Shown here: positions 24,307-32,515 of the stretch, piece by piece | How the letters are laid out: each line of letters begins with the position of its first letter | Position numbering within the stretch: the first letter of the stretch is position 1 | Assembly (NCBI RefSeq): GCF_019599465.1 | Contig: NZ_RKLR01000018.1 | Location: 1 to 63,227 of the forward strand | Direction: 5' to 3' | DNA from: Haloarcula rubra | Lineage (GTDB): Archaea; Halobacteriota; Halobacteria; Halobacteriales; Haloarculaceae | Length of the DNA stretch: 63,227 nt | Notes under the pieces: generated by a model | Databases searched by the model: none | What the model was told of the DNA's origin: nothing | The model's input: the letters and a program-made list of their open reading frames with translations, nothing else | Translations under genes and position numbers: made by a program

Positions 24307-25878
24307 ATGGTCGGGTTGTCGGCGGACACGCCAACCGTCCGCGTAGAGTGGCGCGCGGCCGTCTCGCTGGTCGGTACCGTCGTGAAGTACCTCTCGGTGG
24401 CGATGCTCGCGCCGATGCTGCTGGCGCTGTACTACGGCGACGACGTGGGCGTCTTCGGCGTCACCATCGTCCTGACCGTCTTCGCCGGCATCGCGCTCGA
24501 ACGCCTCGATACCGACCCGGACCTCGGGGCACGGGAGGCGTTCCTGATGGTGTCGCTCACGTGGCTCGCGGTCACCGTCGTCGGGGCGGTGCCGTACGTG
24601 CTGGCGGGGATGGGCACCGAGTCGACGCTCGCCAATCCCGTCAACGCCCTCTTCGAGTCCATGTCCGGGTTCACGACGACGGGAGCGACCGTGATGGGAA
24701 GTATCGGGTTCGAGCGCCACTCCCACGCGCTGTTGCTGTGGCGGCAGTTGACCCAGTGGCTCGGCGGGATGGGCATCGTCGTCCTCGCCGTCGCCATCCT
24801 CCCGGAACTCTCCGTCGGGGGCGCACAGTTGATGGACGCCGAGGCGCCCGGCCCCGGCATCGAGAAACTCACGCCGCGCATCGCCGAGACGGCCCGTGCG
24901 CTGTGGCTCGCGTATCTGGGCTTCACCGCGTTGGAGTTCCTGCTGTTGTACGGGGCGCACCTCGCCGGGTTCGCGCCGAACATGGACCTGTACAACGCTA
25001 TCGCACACCCGCTGACGACGATGCCGACCGGCGGGTTCTCGCCGGCCGCCCGTTCCATCGAGGCGTTCTCGGCGGCGGTGCAGTGGATACTCGTCCCGTT
25101 CATGGTCGTCGCCGGCACCAACTTCGCGCTCATCTGGCGGGCCACACAGGGGAACCTCGGCGTGTTCCGCGAGGACAGCGAGTTCCGGTTCTACGCGGGC
25201 GTGATGGGCGCGCTGTCGGCCGTCGTCGCCGGCCTCCTGTTCGCTGGTCTCGGTCCCGGCCTGTCGTCGATTCCGGAACAGGTCCTCCCCATCGGCGGGA
25301 GCGTGGAACGGTCGGTCCGGCACGCGGTGTTCCAAATCGTCTCCATCGTCACGACGACGGGGTACGCCTCGATGGACTTCAACACGTGGAGCGACGTCAC
25401 GAAGTACCTCCTCCTGTTCGGGATGTTCGTCGGTGGGTCCGCCGGGTCCACGGGCGGTGCTATCAAGGTGGTCCGGTGGCTGGTCATCCTGAAGTCGCTC
25501 CGGCGGGAACTGTTCACGACGATTCATCCGGAGGCCGTCTCGCCGGTCAGACTCGGGGGACGCGTCCTCGACGAACGAGCACTCCGTGGCATCTACGCCT
25601 TCACACTGCTGTATCTGGTCGTCTTCTTCGTCAGCGTCGCCGTCGTCTTCGTCGACTGCGCCCGCGTCGGCTACTCGCTGTCCGCCCTCGAAGTGATGTC
25701 CGCCGTCGCCGCGACGCTCGGCAACGTCGGGCCCGGGTTCGGCGCCGTCGGACCGATGAACGGTTACACGGACTTCGCGTGGACGAGTAAGGTGTACATG
25801 ATTCTCCTGATGTGGGCCGGACGGCTAGAGATTCTGCCGGTGTTCGTCCTGTTGACGCGGGCCTACTGGCGTTCTTGA
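24307..25878 (+). CDS. trkH: TrkH potassium transporter (first copy)
   Basis: A 523-residue membrane protein of the SKT family. It contains about 8-10 helices and re-entrant pore loops with selectivity motifs: ESMSGFTTTGATVM (about 116-130), PTGGFSPAARS (about 238), TTTGYASMDF (about 352) and GNVGPGFGAVGP (about 476). It imports K+, essential for the salt-in strategy. It follows trkA directly, so it is the likely partner. Identical-type residues occur in a second copy a few hundred bases downstream, on the other strand. Confidence 0.93.
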   Translation: MVGLSADTPTVRVEWRAAVSLVGTVVKYLSVAMLAPMLLALYYGDDVGVFGVTIVLTVFAGIALERLDTDPDLGAREAFLMVSLTWLAVTVVGAVPYVLAGMGTESTLANPVNALFESMSGFTTTGATVMGSIGFERHSHALLLWRQLTQWLGGMGIVVLAVAILPELSVGGAQLMDAEAPGPGIEKLTPRIAETARALWLAYLGFTALEFLLLYGAHLAGFAPNMDLYNAIAHPLTTMPTGGFSPAARSIEAFSAAVQWILVPFMVVAGTNFALIWRATQGNLGVFREDSEFRFYAGVMGALSAVVAGLLFAGLGPGLSSIPEQVLPIGGSVERSVRHAVFQIVSIVTTTGYASMDFNTWSDVTKYLLLFGMFVGGSAGSTGGAIKVVRWLVILKSLRRELFTTIHPEAVSPVRLGGRVLDERALRGIYAFTLLYLVVFFVSVAVVFVDCARVGYSLSALEVMSAVAATLGNVGPGFGAVGPMNGYTDFAWTSKVYMILLMWAGRLEILPVFVLLTRAYWRS

Positions 25879-25923
25879 TTTTTGCGGCAACATTTATTAG
25901 GAGTGTCGATAAATTGTGACTTT

Positions 25924-26271
25924 ATGTTGGGGGCATCGTCGGTGTTCGAACTGTTAGCAGCGGACTACCGGCGGCAGATACTGCTCACCCTCTGTGATTC
26001 GGAGACGGTCGCGCTCCCCGAGGCGATTCTGACGCGCGGCACCAGTGCCGAGCGCCGGCCAGCGGTGGCCAGTGACGGAACGACGGCGATCGACTCGGCG
26101 GTCGCCATCGAACTGTACCACAACCACGTCCCGAAACTGGCGGCCGCTGGCGTCGTCGAGTGGGACCGCGACACCGGCGTCGTCTCTCGCGGCCCGGCGT
26201 TCGAGCAGATAGAGCCCGTCGTCTGTCTCCTCGCCGAGAACGAAGAGTGCGTCCCCGGCGACCTGTTCTGA
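25924..26271 (+). CDS. Small winged-helix protein (DUF7344-like) between trkH genes
   Basis: A 115-residue protein with a winged helix (about residues 5-95): FELLAADYRRQILLTLCDSE, LYHNHVPKLAAAGVVEWDRDTGVVSRG. The pattern fits the haloarchaeal DUF7344 family, here with an alanine-rich insertion. The ATG is about 26 bp after a TATA-like TTTATTA (25893-25899), suggesting a leaderless transcript; an earlier in-frame start is less likely. It is an obvious candidate regulator of one or both trkH genes. Confidence 0.7.
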   Translation: MLGASSVFELLAADYRRQILLTLCDSETVALPEAILTRGTSAERRPAVASDGTTAIDSAVAIELYHNHVPKLAAAGVVEWDRDTGVVSRGPAFEQIEPVVCLLAENEECVPGDLF

Positions 26272-26276
26272 GGGGG

Positions 26277-27812
26277 TCAGCGCCGCCAGAACGAGCGCGT
26301 GAACACGACCAGTACCGTTATTATCTCCAGTCGCCCGGCCCACATCAGGAGAATCATCACCACTTTCGTCGTGTCGGGCAACATCAGATACGACCCGAAC
26401 GGCCCCAGTCGGCCGAACGCCGGGCCGATGTTGCCGATAGCCGCCAGACTCGCACCGATGGCCTCCATCGGCGTGAGTGCGATACCGACGCGAGCGGCGT
26501 CGAGGACGATGAACACCGCCGCCACGCCGAACAACAGCAGGTACAGGAGCGTGAAGCCGACGACGCCCCGAATCGCCTCCTCGTCGACGACGACGTCGCC
26601 GAGTTTGACCGGCGAGACGGCGTCCGGATGGCTCGCGTGGAACAGTTCCCGCCGGAGCGTCTTCAGGACGATGAGCCACCGGACCACCTTGACACCGCCG
26701 CCCGTCGACCCGGCGGACCCGCCGACGAACATCACCAGTAGCAAGACGAGTTGGCCGTGGGCCTCCCACTGTGCGAAGTCGCTGGTGGCGTACCCGGTCG
26801 AGTTCATCAGCGACCCGACCTGAAACGCCGCCTGCCGCAGGGCGTTCTCCAGTGCACCCTCCGTGGTCCCACCGACGGCGAGCGTCGGGGCCGCACCCGA
26901 GAACAGGAGGCCGAACAGGACGGCGGTGAAGACGGCCGTCGCGCCCGCGTAGGCGCGGAACTCGGTGTCCTCGAAGACGGTGCCCACCTCGCCGTCGAAG
27001 AGGTACCAGAACAGCGCGAAGTTGGTGCCGGCGACGACCATGAACGGGATGACGACCCACTGCACCGCCGCCGAGAACGCGGCGATACTCTCGGCCTTCG
27101 TCGAGAACCCGCCGGTCGGCAGCGTCGAGAAGGCGTGGGCGATAGCGTTGTACAGGTCCATGTTCGGCGCGTAGCCGGTCAGGTGCAGGCCGTAGAGGAG
27201 GACGGCCAGCAACACCGTGAACGCGAAGTACGCCTGCCAGAGGATGCGTGCCGTCTCGCTGATGCGCGGCGTGAGTTTCTCCAGCGTCGGTCCGGGTGCC
27301 TCCTCGCTGATGAGTTGCGCACCGTTGACAGCCAGTTCGGGCAGGATGGCGACCATCAGGACGATGATACCCATCCCGCCGAGCCACTGGGTCACCTGCC
27401 GCCACATCATGACGGCGTGCGAGTGGGCGCCGACGCCGATTTCGCCCATCACGGTCGCACCGGTGGTCGAGAAGCCGGACATGGACTCGAAGAGAGCGTT
27501 CACCGGGTCCGCGAGCGTCGACTCGGTGCCCATCCCCGCCAGCACGTACGGCACCGCCCCGACGACGGTGACCGCGAGCCACGTGAGCGCGACGAACAGG
27601 AGCGCCTCCCGTTCGCGGAGTTCGGTCCCGGGGTCCAGTCGTTCGACGGCCAGTCCGAGCAGGACAGTGCCGACGATAGAGACGCCGAAGACGCCCGCGT
27701 CCTCGCCGTAGACGAGCGCGACGACGAGGGGGACGAGCATCGCCACCGAGAGGTACTTCACGACGGTGCCGGTGAGCGCGACGCTCTTGCGCCAGTCGAC
27801 GATGGTGTTCAT
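26277..27812 (-). CDS. trkH: TrkH potassium transporter (second copy)
   Basis: A 511-residue paralogue of the first TrkH, with the same pore pattern: ESMSGFSTTGATVM, PTGGFSTKAES, NSTGYATSDF and GNIGPAFGRLGP. It is probably another K+ uptake channel driven by a shared or different TrkA. It lies on the opposite strand to the first copy, with the winged-helix gene between. A GGAG site precedes the ATG. A short upstream reading frame ends by overlapping this start (see the entry at 27809-27931), so translation may be coupled. Confidence 0.93.
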   Translation of the reverse strand: MNTIVDWRKSVALTGTVVKYLSVAMLVPLVVALVYGEDAGVFGVSIVGTVLLGLAVERLDPGTELREREALLFVALTWLAVTVVGAVPYVLAGMGTESTLADPVNALFESMSGFSTTGATVMGEIGVGAHSHAVMMWRQVTQWLGGMGIIVLMVAILPELAVNGAQLISEEAPGPTLEKLTPRISETARILWQAYFAFTVLLAVLLYGLHLTGYAPNMDLYNAIAHAFSTLPTGGFSTKAESIAAFSAAVQWVVIPFMVVAGTNFALFWYLFDGEVGTVFEDTEFRAYAGATAVFTAVLFGLLFSGAAPTLAVGGTTEGALENALRQAAFQVGSLMNSTGYATSDFAQWEAHGQLVLLLVMFVGGSAGSTGGGVKVVRWLIVLKTLRRELFHASHPDAVSPVKLGDVVVDEEAIRGVVGFTLLYLLLFGVAAVFIVLDAARVGIALTPMEAIGASLAAIGNIGPAFGRLGPFGSYLMLPDTTKVVMILLMWAGRLEIITVLVVFTRSFWRR

Positions 27813-27931
27813 CTGTCGGCTCCAGTAGCGCCGACGCGCGAACGCTCTGTCCCTGTGTGACGCCGTCGCGCCGACCCCACACGTCGGCCCGACAGCGCCG
27901 CGACGCCCGTAACACCGGTCATCAGTCTCAT
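27809..27931 (-). CDS. Possible leaderless upstream reading frame (40 residues) of trkH2
   Basis: An ATG at 27931 lies 26 bp from the TATA-like element TTTTAATA (antisense, 27953-27960). The frame continues for 40 codons and its TGA overlaps the trkH ATG as ATGA. The product is Arg/Gly/Ser-rich, unlike the acidic proteome, so it may be regulatory rather than a functional protein. Leaderless start plus overlap is the reason to list it. Evidence is positional only. Confidence 0.35.
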   Translation of the reverse strand: MRLMTGVTGVAALSGRRVGSARRRHTGTERSRVGATGADR

Positions 27932-28053
27932 CGTGTGGTGACGAGGGGAGCCTATTAAAACCGCCAGAGTCGACAGTGGTCCGAGCCACGGTCGACCGCG
28001 GCGACCCCCACCACCGACACGCTAAACCGACGCGCACACGACATCTCGAACGG

Positions 28054-28722
28054 ATGCCCCGCGACGCCTTCGAGGACAGGCTCACTCGCCTCCGGGCCGA
28101 CGTGGCCGCGCTCGGCACCGACGTCGTCGGCCGACTCGACCGCGCCACGACGGCCTACGAGCGGCGTGACCCGGACGTGGGGCGGGCCGTGGCGACGACG
28201 GACGACGCCGTCAACGAGCGGTATCTCGCGCTCGAACGGGAGTGCATCGACCTGCTGGCGCTGTACCAACCGGTCGCCTCGGACCTCCGCGTGGTCGTCG
28301 CGTCGTTCAAGATACTCACCGACGTCGAACGGGTCGCCGACCTCGCGGCCAACCTCGGTGGGTACGTCGAGGCGATGGAGTCTGACACCATCCCGAACGT
28401 CCCCATCGCGGACATCGCCGACATGGCGCTGGCCCAACTCGACGGCGCGCTGACTGCCTACGAGGACGGTGACGCCGAGCGCTGTCGCGAGGTGGCGGCC
28501 GCCGACACCGACTTGGACCAGCGCTGTGGGGCCGCCGCCGACGACCTCGTCCGGACGCTCGCCCGTCACTCCCCGGCCGACGGGGACACCGAGGCGCTGC
28601 TGGCCGACACCAAGCGGTACCTCCTGGCGGTGCGAGACTTAGAGCGGGCCGGCGACCACGCCGTCAACGTCGCCGCCCGCACGCTGTACATGGTGGAGGG
28701 GAGTCACGAACTCGTCTACTGA
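28054..28722 (+). CDS. PhoU domain protein (first copy)
   Basis: A 222-residue all-helical protein of two PhoU three-helix bundles. The metal-binding signatures are visible: ERECIDLLALYQPVASDLRVVVASFKILTDVERVADLAANL in the first bundle and RDLERAGDHAVNVAAR in the second (E/D-x-x-x-D). A TATA-like GCTAAACC centred about 29 bp before this ATG supports a leaderless start; a GTG 78 bases upstream is in frame. The usual job is phosphate signalling, but no pst genes are here; the neighbours are potassium transporters. Confidence 0.85.
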   Translation: MPRDAFEDRLTRLRADVAALGTDVVGRLDRATTAYERRDPDVGRAVATTDDAVNERYLALERECIDLLALYQPVASDLRVVVASFKILTDVERVADLAANLGGYVEAMESDTIPNVPIADIADMALAQLDGALTAYEDGDAERCREVAAADTDLDQRCGAAADDLVRTLARHSPADGDTEALLADTKRYLLAVRDLERAGDHAVNVAARTLYMVEGSHELVY

Positions 28723-28746
28723 CCGCGTCGCCCGTCACGGCGATTA

Positions 28747-28768
28747 CCGGGAGCTACGTAGCTCTCGG
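28747..28768 (+). promoter_or_regulatory. 22-bp palindrome upstream of second phoU promoter
   Basis: Arms CCGGGAGCTAC and GTAGCTCTCGG meet without a spacer. They are complementary except one G/T pair, and the inner 14 bp are exact. The palindrome ends 5 bp before the TATA-like TGTATATT (28773-28780), covering the BRE position. It is thus an operator candidate for a repressor or activator of the second phoU gene. A terminator for the first phoU is the alternative. Confidence 0.5.
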
Positions 28769-28825
28769 GAGGTGTATATTGAGAGAAGGGAAAGGCTGAT
28801 ACGCCCGGCCGGGGGAGTCCCGACC

Positions 28826-29506
28826 ATGCCACGCGAATCGTATCAGGAGCTTCTCGAATCGCTCCGCGAGGACGTCCTCTACATGTCGGAAGTCGTCCTC
28901 GACCGGTTGCGACTGGGGCTGAGTGCCCTCGAACAGAAAGACGAAGAGATGGCCTGGCAGGTCATCGACGGCGACGACGAGGTCAACCAGCTCTATCTCG
29001 ACCTCGAACAGGACTGTATCGACCTGCTAGCCCTCCAGCAACCGGTCGCCTCGGACCTCCGGTTCATCGCCGCGTCGTTCAAGATTATCACCGACCTCGA
29101 ACGCATCGGTGACCTCGCGACCAACCTCGGCGAGTACTCGCTGGAGGCCGAACGCGACGTGTACCCGGAGGTCGACATTCAGGAGGTCGCAGAAGTCGTC
29201 ATCGAGATGGTCGAGAACGCGATGGACGCCTACGACCGCGAGGACTCCGACCTCTGTTACACCATCGCCGACACCGACGACGAGGTCGACGAGCGCTGTG
29301 AGACGGCCTCGGAGACGGTCGTCCGCGACCTCATCGAACGCGAGATAGACGCCGACTCGACTGACTCCGACATCGAGCAACTGATGGCCGACGTCTCGCG
29401 GTTGCTGCTGACGATTCGGGACATCGAGCGGGTCGGCGACCACGCCGTCAACATCGCCGCCCGCACCCTGTACATGGTCGAGAACGACGACGACCTCATC
29501 TACTGA
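28826..29506 (+). CDS. PhoU domain protein (second copy)
   Basis: A 226-residue two-bundle PhoU protein, paralogous to the gene before it (shared core LDLEQDCIDLLALQQPVASDLRFIAASFKIITDLERIGDLATNLGEY, and IRDIERVGDHAVNIAARTLYMVE at the end). Its own TATA-like element and palindrome suggest separate control. The start follows a short leader. It converges on the MscS gene with a 7-base overlap of their ends. Possible role: modulation of transport in response to phosphate or polyphosphate; not demonstrated here. Confidence 0.87.
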   Translation: MPRESYQELLESLREDVLYMSEVVLDRLRLGLSALEQKDEEMAWQVIDGDDEVNQLYLDLEQDCIDLLALQQPVASDLRFIAASFKIITDLERIGDLATNLGEYSLEAERDVYPEVDIQEVAEVVIEMVENAMDAYDREDSDLCYTIADTDDEVDERCETASETVVRDLIEREIDADSTDSDIEQLMADVSRLLLTIRDIERVGDHAVNIAARTLYMVENDDDLIY

Positions 29507-30708
29507 CTGCGCTCGAACTGCTCGGCGGTCGGTGTCGGGGACTCGGCTCCGTCGCCCTCGGCGACCTGCAACCCACCGGACTCCTCGCGACCGAGGAGTT
29601 CGCGCTGCGGGTACGGAATCTTGATGCCCGCCTCGTCTAGGGCCCGTTTCACCTCGCGGACGACGGCGGCCTTCGTCATCGCTCGTTTGGCGGCGCTCGG
29701 GTGGTCTATCCAGAACCGACACTCCAGCACGACGGCCGAGTCGCCGAACGACTTCGGGACGACCTGTGGCGTCGGGTTCGAGAGGACCCCAGAGACGTCG
29801 TCGAGAACGTCGCCGAGGACGGCCTCGGCCGCCTCGACGTCGGCGTCGTAGTCGACGCCCACGTCCACCGACAGGCGGAGGCGTTCGAGACTCGTCCGGT
29901 TGGTCACCGTCGCGTTCGAGACGACGTCGTTCGGGATGACTATCTCCTCGCCGGCAGCGTTGCGCATCCGCGTGTTGATTATCGTGATGTCCGTGACGAT
30001 GCCCTCGTCGCCGTCGATGGCCACCCAGTCGCCGATTTCGAACGGTCGGGCGAACATCAGCACGAACCCGGCGATGAGCGACCCGATGGTCGACCGGGCG
30101 GCCGTCCCGACGACGATGCCGAGGAAGCCAGCGCCGACGGCCAGACTCCCCAGCGGAACGCCCCAGACGGTCAGCGTGGCGAGGCCCGCCGCCAGCAACA
30201 CGGCTATCTGGAGGACCCGGAAGACGATGCCCTGCTGGTGCTGGTTCAGGGCGTCGGACTCCTCGGCGTACTGTTCGATGGCCGTCTCCAGGACGTCGAT
30301 ACCGGCCAGCGTGCCACCGACGAGCACGATGGTCGCGAGCCCCTGTGCCAGCGTCGGAATCAGCCCGGCCATCGTCGCCACCGCGACGGCCGCGAGGTCG
30401 ACGAACCCCCAGACGACCAGCACCGCGAGCACGGCACCCAACGCCACCGCGAACTGGAGGCTTCGCACCACCGCAGTGACGGGCAACTGCCAGTCGAACT
30501 CCGGTGGCTCGAACGGCACCCTGTCGCTCCCGAACACGAGGTACTTCACCGAGCGGTGGACGGCCACGACGACACGCGGCGCGAGGACGATAGCCGTCAC
30601 GAGCGCTGCGAGCAACAGCACGACTGTCGCCGCCACCCGAGCCTCCGTGGTGACGAACCCCTCCAGAAACGCCCTGAAATCGGCGACGTAGTTCACGACT
30701 ATCCGCAC
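29500..30708 (-). CDS. MscS-family mechanosensitive channel
   Basis: A 402-residue membrane protein with about five N-terminal helices (residues 25-215), then the MscS core. The pore helix is Gly/Ala-rich (GSLAVGAGFLGIVVGTAARSTIGSLIAGFVLMFARPF), followed by the beta domain EIGDWVAIDGDEGIVTDITIINTRMRNAAGEEIVIPNDVV and a cytoplasmic vestibule. It releases solutes upon hypo-osmotic shock. The start is GTG, behind a TATA-like TTTTAAC (about 30724-30731), probably near-leaderless. Its place beside the potassium cluster fits osmotic homeostasis. Confidence 0.87.
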   Translation of the reverse strand: MRIVVNYVADFRAFLEGFVTTEARVAATVVLLLAALVTAIVLAPRVVVAVHRSVKYLVFGSDRVPFEPPEFDWQLPVTAVVRSLQFAVALGAVLAVLVVWGFVDLAAVAVATMAGLIPTLAQGLATIVLVGGTLAGIDVLETAIEQYAEESDALNQHQQGIVFRVLQIAVLLAAGLATLTVWGVPLGSLAVGAGFLGIVVGTAARSTIGSLIAGFVLMFARPFEIGDWVAIDGDEGIVTDITIINTRMRNAAGEEIVIPNDVVSNATVTNRTSLERLRLSVDVGVDYDADVEAAEAVLGDVLDDVSGVLSNPTPQVVPKSFGDSAVVLECRFWIDHPSAAKRAMTKAAVVREVKRALDEAGIKIPYPQRELLGREESGGLQVAEGDGAESPTPTAEQFERSQ

Positions 30709-30796
30709 CAGCGTCCCTCTGGGTTAAAAATCCGTCCGTCACGGTATCAGTCGCTGAAAGCGGGTCGGCGACGAGCGTCTCGACGCTGGCGTCCGC

Positions 30797-31504
30797 TCAG
30801 CGCGGCGTCTCGACCGCGTCGTCGCCGACGAGGCCGTCGTCGGTGATGCTGAACTGGACGGTGTCGCCGGCGGGTTTCGCGCGGTGTTTCTCCAGCGTGG
30901 CACGGCGGTTGCCGCCCCGGAAGCGGTCCAGTCGGAGGATGGCGCCCGACCAGTGGTTCAGCGTGTGGCCGCCCAGCGCCGTCGACCGGTCGCTGTCGGG
31001 GTCGGTGAACACCTGATTCGTGAACATGACCGCGATGTCGTGTTTGCGGGCCAGCGAGAGGAGGTGCGTTATCTGTCTGGCCACGTCGCGGAGCGTCTCG
31101 CCGCCGTCCTCGTCGTCGCGCCGCAGTCGGTAGAAGCCCGTGGCGCTGTCCAGCACGACCAGTTCGATTTCGGCCGCGAACTCGGCGGCGTCCTGTACGG
31201 CCTCGGTCTGCTCGTCGTAGTCGTACACCTCCGAGACGATGAGGCGGCCGGCGAGGTCGTCGACCGTCTGGTTCGGCCCGGCGCGCCCGCGAGCGATCTG
31301 TTCCATCCGGTCGGGCGAGAGCCCCTCCGTGTCGATGTAGAGGGCGGCGTCGCCACCGGCGGCGACGTCGAGCGCCGCGGACAGCGCGAGGTTCGTCTTC
31401 CCGGCCGCCGGCGGCCCGTACACCTGCGTGACGGCGCCGCGCTCCAGTCCCCCTCCCAACAACTCGTCCAGCGGGTCACAGCCGGTCGAGACGTGGTCGC
31501 TCAC
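30797..31504 (-). CDS. radB: RadB recombinase paralogue
   Basis: A 235-residue RecA-fold protein lacking the RadA N-terminal domain, which is the RadB hallmark. It contains STGCDPLDELLGGGLERG, Walker A GPPAAGKTN (about 32), Walker B IELVVLDSATGFYRL (about 127), VMFTNQVFTD and GGHTLNHWSGAILRL. RadB assists RadA in homologous recombination. I start at GTG 31504 because a TATA-like GATAAAAA (31527-31534, antisense) is centred exactly 26 bp upstream, predicting a leaderless transcript; an earlier frame start would lie at the TATA box. Confidence 0.9.
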   Translation of the reverse strand: MSDHVSTGCDPLDELLGGGLERGAVTQVYGPPAAGKTNLALSAALDVAAGGDAALYIDTEGLSPDRMEQIARGRAGPNQTVDDLAGRLIVSEVYDYDEQTEAVQDAAEFAAEIELVVLDSATGFYRLRRDDEDGGETLRDVARQITHLLSLARKHDIAVMFTNQVFTDPDSDRSTALGGHTLNHWSGAILRLDRFRGGNRRATLEKHRAKPAGDTVQFSITDDGLVGDDAVETPR

Positions 31505-31747
31505 GGTGCAGTCTTCGACGCGTTCGGATAAAAACGCTCTCACCTGTGTGCAGTCGAGATATCGGTCCGACGCGCCCTCGGCGGCGTCGGGGTCGGGCCG
31601 GTCGCTGGTAGCGAAGGGCGATACGGCCGGCCCGTCGCAGACGCGACGAAAGCCGGCCCCTCGTCAGTGCGTCACGGTGCCACCCGTACCGGCCGGACAA
31701 CCCCACGACCCAGCACTCGTAAGTGGTTACCGACCCAAGTCCAGTGC

Positions 31748-32515
31748 GTGATAGTCGTCGCGACGGGTGACTTCGAGGTGTACCACGGCGTGGTCACGGA
31801 GCTACGGGACCGCGGCGTGACCTTCACCACCATCGAACCCGACGACGACTGGCCCGAGGAGACCGAGGTGGCAGTGGTCGCGGCGGGCGAGGACGTCGAG
31901 GTCCCGGAGGACGTCGACGTCGTCCACGCCGACCCGGACCGGCCCCGACGGGCCGTGGAGGCCGCCATCGAGACGCTCCGCGGCGAGACCGGCCGGACCG
32001 TCGTCGGCATCGACCCCGGCGACAGACCCGGTATCGCGGTCCTACACGGCGAGATGGTCGTCGCCACGTTCCAGGTGCCGGCCGCCGACGCCGCCGACGT
32101 CGTCGGCCGAGAGGTCGAGGACGCCGTCGACCCCCTCGTCCGCGTCGGCGACGGCGCACGACTGGTCGGGTCCCGCGTCATCGACGACATCGAGGACGTG
32201 CCGGTCGAACTGGTCGACGAGACGGGGACGACGCCGTATCTGGGCAGCGGCGCCCGCGGGATGGGGGACGTGCTCGCGGCGGTGAACATCGCTCGACTGG
32301 AGGGCGAGGAGATAGTCAGCCGCGATGTCGAACCGACGCCCGGCGAACTCCAGCGCATCAAGGACCGCTCGCGCGAGGCCAGCGACACCAACCGGGCCAT
32401 CGACGCCGAACTCGCCCGGCGAGTCGCGGACGGCGACCTCACCATCGAGGACGCGCTGGCGGAACACCGCGGCGAGGACACCGACCGCGACGGTCCGGAC
32501 CCGACCGAACGCTAG
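31748..32515 (+). CDS. Conserved haloarchaeal protein with RNase H/actin-like signature, unknown
   Basis: A 255-residue protein starting at GTG. Residues 1-70 form a small alternating domain (IVVATGDFEVYHGVVTELRDRG). Residues 75-190 contain TVVGIDPGDRPGIAVLHGEMV, a strand-turn-strand typical of RuvC/RNase H-fold proteins (ID-PG), then GDGARLVGSRVIDDI and STRONG GARGMGDVLAAVNIA. The end is helical and charged. It resembles Holliday-junction resolvase-like folds, but only one acidic residue is clear. It converges with larC, sharing the bases CTAG as both stops. Confidence 0.65.
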   Translation: MIVVATGDFEVYHGVVTELRDRGVTFTTIEPDDDWPEETEVAVVAAGEDVEVPEDVDVVHADPDRPRRAVEAAIETLRGETGRTVVGIDPGDRPGIAVLHGEMVVATFQVPAADAADVVGREVEDAVDPLVRVGDGARLVGSRVIDDIEDVPVELVDETGTTPYLGSGARGMGDVLAAVNIARLEGEEIVSRDVEPTPGELQRIKDRSREASDTNRAIDAELARRVADGDLTIEDALAEHRGEDTDRDGPDPTER

